A stretch of 64,000 bases of DNA, taken from NCBI GenBank assembly GCA_027493545.1, contig JAOSKR010000002.1, forward strand, positions 248,001 through 312,000, given 5' to 3'. Below, in pieces: positions 57,342-64,000 of this stretch. A program made the position numbers and the translations under genes. The notes beneath the pieces are model-generated. The model saw only the letters and a program-made list of their open reading frames with translations. It ran no database searches and was not told the origin of the DNA. This DNA is from Roseovarius sp. (GTDB lineage Bacteria > Pseudomonadota > Alphaproteobacteria > Rhodobacterales > Rhodobacteraceae). Within the stretch, counting starts at the first letter, position 1; each line of letters begins with the position of its first letter.

Positions 57342-57971
57342 CTATGGACCCGCCAACCCGACGCCCCTGAGCCCGTCGAGCACGAACTGCACCGCCAGCG
57401 CCGCCAGCAGCATGCCCAGAAGGCGGGTGGTCACGTTGATGCCGGTGCGCCCCAGCGCACGCTCCAGAAGCCCGGCGGAGAGAAACAGCACCAGCACCAG
57501 CACCAGCACCGCCAGCGTCATGCCGAGCACCAGCGCCAGCCCCGCGATGCCCGGATGCTGGCCGGTGAGCAGGATCACCGAGGCAATCGAGCCCGGCCCG
57601 GCAATGAGCGGGATCGCCAGCGGAAAGATCGAGGGGTCGTCGCCCTCGTCCTCTTCGGCGCGCCCGGCCGCGCCCTCGCGCCGCCTGGTGCGCCGCTCAA
57701 ACAGCATGTCGAGGGCGGTGAGAAAGAGCAGCATCCCCCCGGCGATGCGGAAGGCCGGCATCGAGATGCCGACAAAGCCCAGCACTGCCTCGCCGAACGC
57801 GCCGAACACCGCTAGGATCAGCGCCGCGCCGATGCAGGCCCTGATCGCCACCGCACGGCGCCGGGCCGGGGCCATGCCCTGGGTCAGCGCGACGAAAATC
57901 GGCGTCATGCCGATGGGGTCGATGATCACGACCATGGTGACGAACGCGGTGATCAGAAAGGCGGTGTCCAT
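57342..57971 (-). CDS. MarC family integral membrane protein
   Basis: 209-residue inner-membrane protein with six predicted helices. The conserved IDPIGMTPIFVALTQGM segment at residue 17 and PLAIPLIAGPGSIASVILLT define the MarC/UPF0056 family. Despite the old name it is not an established multiple-antibiotic-resistance transporter; transport function is unknown. It is separated from the retropepsin gene by 46 bp on the same strand. Confidence 0.9.
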   Translation of the reverse strand: MDTAFLITAFVTMVVIIDPIGMTPIFVALTQGMAPARRRAVAIRACIGAALILAVFGAFGEAVLGFVGISMPAFRIAGGMLLFLTALDMLFERRTRRREGAAGRAEEDEGDDPSIFPLAIPLIAGPGSIASVILLTGQHPGIAGLALVLGMTLAVLVLVLVLFLSAGLLERALGRTGINVTTRLLGMLLAALAVQFVLDGLRGVGLAGP

Positions 57972-58088
57972 GCGCCCTTATCGCCGAAACCCGCCCTGGC
58001 GTCCATGCCGGGGCGGCGGGGGCGACTCACCCGGGAACGCGCGTCCCTGCTGCCCTGCGGCACATCGCACTGGCTCGGTTTCATTTCC

Positions 58089-58151
58089 GCCCCGGCCTTC
58101 GAGCCGGGGCCCTTGCGCCGGTCGGGCGGGGCCCCGGGTCGAGCCCGGGGC
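58089..58151. repeat. Pair of GC palindromes
   Basis: Two related hairpins lie in the 209-bp gap between the marC and ABC-F genes: GCCCCGGC-CTTCGA-GCCGGGGC (58089-58110) and GCCCCGGG-TCGAG-CCCGGGGC (58131-58151). They resemble the second hairpins of repeat copies B and E. They may be a dispersed palindromic unit or part of a 3' end. Confidence 0.5.
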
Positions 58152-58180
58152 GGGTGTTTTCCAATTGATCGCGGCCCGCC

Positions 58181-60027
58181 CTATCCCCCCGCCGCCTCGA
58201 GCCGCTGGAGCGCCTCCATCCACAGCGTCTCGGCGCGCTCGATCCCGGCCTCGGCCTCGGCGAATTTCCTTTGCCAGGCTTCCATGTCGGCGGCACTCGC
58301 GGTATCATAGAGCGCGGGATCGGCCAGACGGGCGGCGATGCGTTCACGCATGTCGTTTAGCTTTTCGACCCGGTCCTCGCACCGGCGCACCTCCTGGCGC
58401 AGGGCCGGCAGGGCGGTACGGTCGGGGCGTCTGGGCTTTTCCGGTTTCGGTGCCGGTTTTGCGGGCTCCTCTGCGCCGAGCAGCATTCGCCGGTAGCTTT
58501 CCAGATCGCCGTCGTATGGCGCGACGCGGCCGCCCTGCACCAGCCACAGCCGGTCAGCCACCAGCCCCAGCAGGTGCATGTCGTGGCTGATCAGGATCAC
58601 CGCGCCTGAATAGGCGGTCAGCGCCTCGACCAGCGCCTCGCGGCTTTCGATGTCGAGGTGGTTGGTAGGCTCGTCGAGGATCAGCATGTGGGGCGCGTCG
58701 AGCGTGGCCAGCATCAGGCTGAGCCGCGCCCGCTGCCCGCCCGAAAGCCGCGCTGCCTGGGTCTCGGCCTGCTCGGCGCCGATGCCGAAACCGCCAAGCT
58801 GTGCGCGCAGCCGTGCCGGCGGGGTGTCGGGGCGCAGGCGGCGCAGATGGTCGAGCGGGGTCTCATCGGCGCGCAGCTCGTCAAGCTGGTGCTGGGCGAA
58901 ATAGCCCACCCTGAGCCGCGCGGCGGTATGCACGCGCCCCGCCATCGGCGCCAGCCGGCCGGCCAACAGCTTGGCCAGCGTCGACTTGCCCTCGCCGTTG
59001 CGGCCCAGAAGCGCGATGCGGTCGTCCTGGTCGATGCGCAGATCGAGCCCGCTGAGTACCGCCTTGCCGTCATAACCGGCCGCCGCGCCTTCGAGGCGCA
59101 GGATCGGCGGCGAGAGTTCCTCGGGTTCGGGAAAGGTGAAGGCGCGCAGAGCGGCCTCCTGCGGGCGGGTGACGGGCTGCATCCTGGCCAGCGCCTTCAG
59201 CCGCGCCTGCGCCTGTTTGGCCTTGTCGGCCTTGTAGCGGAAGCGGTCGACATAGGATTGCAGATGCGCGCGCCGCGCGTCCTGTTTCCTGGCCTCGGAC
59301 GTGGCGGCGGCGAGGCGGGCGGCGCGGGTCTCGGCAAAGCGGTCGTAGCCGCCCTGATAGAGGCTGAGCTTGCGGTCCTCCAGATGCAGGATCGCGCCCA
59401 CCGCGCGGTTGAGCAGGTCGCGGTCGTGGCTGATGACGAGGGCGCTGTGGGGATAGCGCGCGAGATAGCTTTCGAGCCACAGCGCACCCTCGAGGTCGAG
59501 ATAGTTGGTGGGCTCGTCCAAGAGCAGCAGGTCGGGTTCTGAGAACAGCACCGCCGCCAGCGCCACCCGCATCCGCCAGCCGCCCGAAAAGGCCGAACAC
59601 GGCATTGCCTGTTCGGTCTCGGTGAACCCCAGCCCCTTGAGGATCGTCGCCGCGCGTGCCGGCGCCCCCCAGGCGTCGATATCCGCCAGCCGGGTCTGGA
59701 TCTCGGCGATGCGCGCGGGATCGGTGGCGGTTTCGGCCTCCTGCATCAGCGCCGCACGCTCGGTGTCGGCGGCCAGCACGGTGTCGATGAGCGAGACCTC
59801 GCTGCCCGGCACCTCCTGGTCGACGCCGCCGATGCGGGCGCGGGCGGGCAGGTCGATGCGACCCCCGTCGAGCGCGAGTTCCCCCGGATGAGGCGGAAAA
59901 GGGTGGTCTTGCCGGTGCCATTGCGGCCAACCAGCCCGACCTTGTGGCCCTGCGGTATCGTGGCCGAGGCGCGCTCGAAAAGCGGCCGCCCGGCCATGGC
60001 AAAGGAAATGTCGTCGATGCGCAACAT
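58181..60027 (-). CDS. ABC-F family ATPase (apparent frameshift)
   Basis: About 615 residues, two ATPase domains in one chain with no membrane span. Domain 1 has GLVGRNGTGKTTL and domain 2 has ALLGRNGEGKSTLAKL; signature motifs FSGGWRMRVALA and LSGGQRARLSL; Walker B LLLLDEPTNYLDL and LILDEPTNHLDI. A charged linker joins them, and a C-terminal coiled region (KLNDMRERIAARL) is present. ABC-F proteins such as Uup and EttA act on ribosomes or DNA. The frame breaks after RLIRG: one base missing from the C5 run at 59881-59885. Confidence 0.93.
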
Positions 60028-60164
60028 GGGGGCGGCATGCCCGATGCGCGGGCGGGCGTCAATCGCGGCTTTTCAAAGCCTGCCCCCCATGCTATCGCGG
60101 CCGCGATCCATTGCGCGGGCGGGCTGTGCCCGGCGCCACATATACTTGAAAACGAGAGGCTGAC

Positions 60165-60587
60165 ATGGCTTTGGAACGCACGCTGAGCATCATCAAACCC
60201 GATGCCACCACCCGCAACCTGACCGGCAAGATCAACGCCAAGTTCGAGGATGCGGGGCTGCGCATCGTGGCCCAGAAACGCATCAGGCTGACCAAGTCGC
60301 AGGCGGGCGTCTTTTACGCCGTGCACAAGGAGCGCCCGTTCTATGACGAGCTTTGCACCTTCATGGCCTCCGCCCCGGTAGTGGTGCAGGTGCTCGAGGG
60401 CGAGAACGCCATCGCCAGAAACCGCGAGGTGATGGGCGCCACGAACCCCGCCGAGGCGGCGCCGGGCACGATCCGCGCCGAGTTCGCGGAATCGGTCGGC
60501 GAGAACTCGGTCCACGGCTCGGACGCGCCCGAGACCGCCGCGGTCGAGATCGCCTATTTCTTTTCGGGCCTCGAACTGGTCGGCTGA
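60165..60587 (+). CDS. ndk: Nucleoside diphosphate kinase
   Basis: 140-residue NDP kinase that balances NTP pools using a phospho-histidine. The start [39 protein letters not shown] and the active-site His117 in [10 protein letters not shown] are diagnostic. The start ATG 60165 follows AGAGGC. A hairpin terminator lies about 30 bp after its stop. Divergent from the ABC-F gene. Confidence 0.97.
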   Translation: MALERTLSIIKPDATTRNLTGKINAKFEDAGLRIVAQKRIRLTKSQAGVFYAVHKERPFYDELCTFMASAPVVVQVLEGENAIARNREVMGATNPAEAAPGTIRAEFAESVGENSVHGSDAPETAAVEIAYFFSGLELVG

Positions 60588-60617
60588 CGCCGGCATATCC
60601 CGAAAGAACCGTCAACG

Positions 60618-60648
60618 GGCCGCTTCCCGCGCTGGGGGCGGCCTTTTT
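60618..60648 (+). terminator. Intrinsic terminator of ndk
   Basis: GGCCGC (60618-60623) pairs with GCGGCC (60638-60643) and is followed by five T's (60644-60648). Confidence 0.65.
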
Positions 60649-60655
60649 CATTCCG

Positions 60656-60781
60656 TCAGATCGCGGCGAAGTCGTTGAAGACCCGTGCCGGGATGGTCCG
60701 CGGCGCGGTCGGCAAGGGTTTGGCGCGGGTTTCGGGTTTGGCCTGCCCGCCGTTGCCGGGCTGGGGGGATGGTTTGGCCAT
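60656..60781 (-). CDS. Small protein of 41 residues, proline- and lysine-rich
   Basis: A short reading frame from ATG 60781 to TGA 60656 on the minus strand. AAGGAG lies 7 bases upstream of the ATG, an almost ideal ribosome-binding site, and third positions are rich in G/C. The protein has a low-complexity lysine/proline/alanine start (MAKPSPQPGNGG) and a conserved-looking end, PRTIPARVFNDFAAI. No signal peptide or membrane span. I have a vague memory of similar small proteins in this group but cannot name a family. Confidence 0.6.
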   Translation of the reverse strand: MAKPSPQPGNGGQAKPETRAKPLPTAPRTIPARVFNDFAAI

Positions 60782-61231
60782 GGTCGGCTCCTTGGCTGTG
60801 TTACAGCCCCGCCCAGCTCACACCGGTGCGGCGCTATGTCGCAAGCGTTTCATGCTTACGATTGAATTCAAGCGTTTTTTTGACCGGACTCGTGCCTGAT
60901 CCGGGATTTCGTTGCCGAATTGTCAACAATTCGCCTGACTGACCAGGTTATGCGCGCTCATGGAAACGATCCGTCGTGTCCGGCGCCAATTCGATGCCTC
61001 CCCGGGGGCAAAATGGTCCCCCCCAGGGTGTGTCGCTACATATCGGACGTTTTCCCGTCCCCGCCGCCGAAGCCCGCGCCCCGCCGAGCAACCCATCCGA
61101 TGCGATCTGCAATCGCGGCGGGCAGGGACCGGAGCGGTCAGCGAAGGGGATTGGACGGTATGGGGCGGCGCGAAAAAGGCGCCGCTGCCGGGGCATGGCG
61201 CCTTGTTGCGTGCCGATCCCGGTCCGGCGGG
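60782..61231. other. Intergenic stretch without a supported gene
   Basis: Lies between the 41-codon gene and the end of the bactofilin gene. It contains a perfect 18-bp palindrome CGAATTGT-CA-ACAATTCG at 60916-60933 in an AT-richer section, which resembles a GntR-type operator (TTGT..ACAA) and includes TTGACA on the minus strand. The remaining part (60960-61231) has no coding frame with support and no tRNA. Confidence 0.5.
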
Positions 61232-61798
61232 TCAGCCCTTGGCGGCGTCCGCTGCCGGCGCGGCTGCGGCCGGTTGCTGCGGACGCGGGCTCTGTTGCGG
61301 CTGCTGGCCCTGCTGCGGCTGCTGGGCCTTGGGCTTGCCGTTGAGCGGGTCGTCCTGGCGCTGCACCGAGCCTTCGAAATGGGCGCCGGATTCGATCGCG
61401 ATGGTCTTGTGGATGATGTCACCCTCGACCCGGGCGGTCGAGGTCAGGCGGACCTTGAGCCCCCGCACCCGGCCGACAATGCGGCCGTTGACCACGACGT
61501 CGTCGGCAATCAGCTCGCCGCGGATGGTGGCGCCCTCGCCCACGGTCAGCAGATGCGCGCGGATGTCGCCCTCGACGGTGCCTTCGACCTGGATATCGCC
61601 GGTGGTCTTGAGGTTCCCGGTCACGGTCAGATCCGACGACAGCACCGACGCCGGCGGCTTGGCCTTGGGGGCGGAGGCGCGGAATTCGGTCGATGCGGCA
61701 TCACCGCGCTGCGGATCCCCTCCCCGGTCGGGCAGGGGCAATTTGCCCGCGCTCTCGGACTTGGGGGCGGGGTCGTTGATCTTGCTCTTAGAAAACAT
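61232..61798 (-). CDS. Bactofilin family cytoskeletal protein
   Basis: 188 residues. The central bactofilin domain is a beta-helix of regular short strands (SSDLTVTGNLKTTGDIQVEG, VNGRIVGRVRGLKVRLT, IIHKTIAIESGAHFEGS), flanked by disordered proline-rich tails; the C-terminal one is Gln/Pro/Ala-rich (QQGQQPQQ repeats). Bactofilins form filaments at the membrane and often recruit M23 peptidases for local wall growth. The ATG 61798 lies inside the end of the M23 peptidase gene, an 11-base overlap. Confidence 0.9.
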   Translation of the reverse strand: MFSKSKINDPAPKSESAGKLPLPDRGGDPQRGDAASTEFRASAPKAKPPASVLSSDLTVTGNLKTTGDIQVEGTVEGDIRAHLLTVGEGATIRGELIADDVVVNGRIVGRVRGLKVRLTSTARVEGDIIHKTIAIESGAHFEGSVQRQDDPLNGKPKAQQPQQGQQPQQSPRPQQPAAAAPAADAAKG

Positions 61799-63108
61799 TT
61801 CTCGCAGCCTTGATGTAGGTCATTGGGTTGACGGCCTTGCCATCGACACGGACCTCGTAGTGTAGATGCGTGCCCGTGGAACGTCCAGTGTTGCCCATAT
61901 CACCGATCCGGTCCCCGCGCGAGACCCTTTGGCCCTTCTTCACGCGAATGCGCGACATGTGGGCATAGCGGGTCTCGAATCCGAAATCGTGCTTGATCGT
62001 GACCAGCCGGCCGTAACCCGACTGCCATTTGGCGTGGGTGACGACGCCGTCGGCGGTGGCGTAGATCGGGGGCGCCGTGATCGCCGGCGAAATCGGTGCC
62101 GCTGTGCATCCGTCCCCAACGGGTGCCGAAACCGGACGTATAGCGGAAGCGTGACTTGACCGGGATTGCCAGCGGCACCTTCTGCGCGGCGATGCGGTAG
62201 AGGTTCAGCCGGTCCATCCGGTCGAGGATGCGGTTGGCGCGCAGCGTCTCGGGCGTAGGCTCCTCGCCGCGGGTGGAAAAGGTCAGCGGCAGCGACGGCC
62301 CACCCATCCCCGAATAACCGCGGCGGACGGTATCGAGCATGTATTCGGTATCGAGCCCGGCGGCGCTGAACATCTTTCTGAGCGGTTCGACCGAGATTGT
62401 CATGGCATCTTCGAGTTGCCGGAAGATGTGGTCGTTCTGATCCTGCATCAGCCGGATCCGGGTCGCCATCTCGTCGGCCTCGCGCAACGCCAGAGCGGCG
62501 CTTTCGCCGATCTGGTCGCGTTCGCGCGCGGTGTCGGCCAGCGCCGAGGTCAGGACCTGCAGTGTCGCGTCGGCAACCGGGCTGTCGCCGCCCGGCAGGG
62601 CGTCGGGGCGGCTTTCGCGCAACGCCTGGGCGAGTTGTCCCGCCTCGGCGCGGGCGGCGTCGCGTTCCTTCATGGTGCGTCGCAGGGTCGACTGGATCAC
62701 CTCGATTCCGGTCTCCATCTCGCGCCGCCGCGTCTCGGAGGCCAGAAGCTGGGTCTGCATCGACGAGATCTGTCCCAGCGCCGAGTTGAACCGTTCCTGC
62801 GCTGCCACGGCCTCGTGCGCGCGCAGGTCGCGCTCGGCCTCGAGCGCGTTGAGGCGGGCCTCGTAGGTGCGCTGGTCGCGCCTGGCCTGATCGCGGAAAT
62901 TGCCCGAACCGATCGAATCCATCAGCAGGATCGCGGTGGCCACGATCGTCCAGCCGACCACGACCGAAACCCCCACGACCGCGATCAGCTGCGTGCCGGA
63001 ACGCAGGCGGATGAAGCGGGTGTCGCTGTCGGAGCGCAGGAATACGCGGCGTTCGGGCAATCTGGCTTGCAGCCGGGCGTCGAACTTGATTGCGAGCCGT
63101 CTTCGCAC
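61788..63108 (-). CDS. M23 family (LytM) metallopeptidase (apparent frameshift)
   Basis: About 439 residues. A single N-terminal membrane helix (LIAVVGVSVVVGWTIVATAILL) leads to a long periplasmic coiled coil (NALEAERDLRAHEAV, SSMQTQLLASETRRREME) and a C-terminal LytM domain with zinc His/Asp in MHSGTDFAG and, after restoration, GTHLHYEVRVDG. A base too many in the G5 run at 62068-62072 breaks the frame after DHGAP. It is a probable murein endopeptidase or EnvC-like activator, and its overlap with bactofilin marks a functional pair. GTG 63108 is the likely start. Confidence 0.9.
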
Positions 63109-63313
63109 GTCACCTCGTCCCGTTGTTTCTGTCCCCGGTGCCGCCGCTTGTTGTTGGCCGTTATTTCGGCAGCCTCCTGCGTGATTACCCACAGCCCTCC
63201 GGTCGGGCAAGACTTTTGCCCCTTTCGGGGGGCGCGATTCGGGCAATTTTTCGAAATGTTGGCGGAATCTCGCCGATGGTCGGGCCGGGGATGCCCCGGC
63301 GCGGGGGCGGGGA

Positions 63314-63775
63314 TTACAGCGCGCGGACCGCCTCGAGCACCGCCTCGGCATGGCCGGGCACCCTGACCCGGGGCCAGACGCGGATCACTCGCCCGTCGCC
63401 TCCGATCAGCACGGTGGTCCGCTCGATACCCATGAACTTGCGCCCGTAAAGGCTTTTTTTCCCTCCACACGCCGTAGCGTTTGCAGACGTCGCCGGTGGT
63501 ATCCGACAGGAGCGGAATGCCGAGCCCGTGCTTGTCACGGAACCGGTCGTGGCTCGCCACGCTGTCGCGCGAGATGCCGAAGACGCGCGCCCCCGCGGCC
63601 TCGAACGCCGCCGCATGTTCGGTAAAGGCCAACGCCTCCTGGTGCAGCCCGAGGTGTCGTCGCGCGGATAGAAGAACAATACCACCGGCGCCGGGCGCAG
63701 CGCCGACAGCGTTACCTGCCCGCCGCCGTCGCGGGGCAGGGTGAAATCGGGGGCGAGCGAGTCGGGTTTCAGCAT
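63314..63775 (-). CDS. bcp: Thioredoxin-dependent thiol peroxidase, Bcp/PrxQ type (two apparent frameshifts)
   Basis: 153-residue peroxiredoxin reducing peroxides with thioredoxin. It has the family start LAPDFTLPRDGG, the peroxidatic site FFYPRDDTSGCTKEALAF, then RDSVASHDRF and the FGISRD strand, ending ERTTVLIGGDG. Two indels break the frame: a base missing near 63640 and a T too many in the T7 run at 63454-63460; they cancel in length. The usual second cysteine five residues after the peroxidatic Cys is absent here, so this may work as a 1-Cys enzyme. ATG 63775. Confidence 0.9.
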   Translation of the reverse strand: MLKPDSLAPDFTLPRDGGGQVTLSALRPAPVVLFFYPRDDTSGCTRRRWPLPNMRRRSRPRGRASSASRATAWRATTGSVTSTGSAFRSCRIPPATSANATACGGKKSLYGRKFMGIERTTVLIGGDGRVIRVWPRVRVPGHAEAVLEAVRAL

Positions 63776-63834
63776 GGCATTGATCCTCGTTGCGAATTCT
63801 GGGCTGTATATAGAGGGGAAGGGGCCGGAACACA

Positions 63835-64000
63835 GTGCCAAAGACAGGCCGCGGATTGACCGAGAACAGCACAGAGCCGGAGCGCCGCCCGCGCGCAAGA
63901 GCGACGCGCGGAAGGCGCGCCGTGCGGGCGGGTCTTTGGAGCGGCGCCGGTTTGCTGGCGCTGGCGCTGGCGCTGGCGGTCGCGGTGGCGGCGCTGATCG
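63835..64000 (+). CDS. Start of a membrane protein, cut by the window end
   Basis: A partial frame from GTG 63835 (MPKTGRGLTENSTEPERRPRAR), divergent from bcp. An arginine-rich cytoplasmic stretch is followed by a hydrophobic helix (GLLALALALAVAVAALI) just before the window ends. This is the general shape of single-span or AsmA/YhdP-like proteins seen next to bcp in related genomes, but too little remains to name it. TTG 63856 (LTENSTEPE) is an alternative start. Confidence 0.5.
   Translation, partial: MPKTGRGLTENSTEPERRPRARATRGRRAVRAGLWSGAGLLALALALAVAVAALI

Noticed and set aside
60948..61196. An 82-codon minus-strand frame upstream of bactofilin
   Set aside because: No ribosome-binding site, odd composition, and no domain; treated as non-coding.

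Overview
The window reads as chromosomal core sequence of a member of the Rhodobacterales (Paracoccaceae/Rhodobacteraceae-like Alphaproteobacteria). Evidence: roughly two-thirds GC; gene orders typical of that group (irr divergent from fabA-fabB-fabI; phoH-ybeY-corC-lnt-metK-trmB; amiC-mrcA-prfB; prfA-prmC-DUF4167; lptF-lptG-lptD-surA-pdxA-rsmA; dtd-DUF2244); a SAM/SAH riboswitch in front of metK, a class found almost only in Rhodobacterales; GatCA glutamine amidotransferase genes; and an Irr-type Fur regulator. No phage, insertion sequence, CRISPR array, rRNA or tRNA was seen.

Layout. 1-3.6 kb: holB, tatD, an MBL hydrolase and an AEC transporter on +. 3.7-8.7 kb: five catabolic enzymes on - (enolase-superfamily dehydratase, zinc ADH, PLP dehydratase, alpha/beta hydrolase, haloacid dehalogenase). 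9-11.7 kb: FKBP isomerase, a CxxC membrane protein, a quinone reductase-like protein and Irr. 11.8-14.8 kb: fabA-fabB-fabI and a small membrane protein. 14.9-18.3 kb: a glycosyltransferase-like protein, miaB, and an OmpA-like protein with a lipoprotein that shares a cysteine-containing module. 18.4-24.7 kb: phoH, ybeY, corC, lnt, riboswitch-metK, trmB. 24.7-29.7 kb on -: argE, the RNase P RNA gene, an amidase, an excalibur-type lipoprotein, gatA, gatC. 29.9-34 kb: MBL hydrolase, tadA, a pseudouridine synthase, a GlxA-type regulator, dtd, DUF2244. 34-45.3 kb: amiC, mrcA, prfB, DUF2189, mazG, speB, a secreted peptide, prfA, prmC, DUF4167. 45.3-52.8 kb on -: rsmA, pdxA, surA, lptD, lptG, lptF (outer-membrane and LPS export). 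52.9-55.5 kb: pepA, holC, then a low-GC patch with an orphan PemK/MazF-like toxin gene and a predicted structured RNA. 55.6-64 kb mostly on -: rhodanese, DsrE-like, retropepsin-like and MarC proteins, an ABC-F ATPase, ndk (+), a 41-codon gene, bactofilin, M23 peptidase, Bcp peroxiredoxin, and the start of a membrane protein.

Two things affect any use of this sequence. First, about 20 conserved genes, several of them essential (holB, metK, gatA, lptD, lptG, prmC), carry one-base indels, nearly all in G/C or A/T homopolymers. This looks like uncorrected long-read consensus error, so frameshifted genes are annotated at full length with the indel site given. Second, six intergenic regions carry the same composite element (GC hairpins followed by GGAGTATTT and AAGATGAA), five of them directly after a stop codon and in the same orientation as that gene. 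This element and the toxin/RNA patch are the least explained parts of the window. The rest is ordinary, well-conserved core genome, and no large novel system was found.
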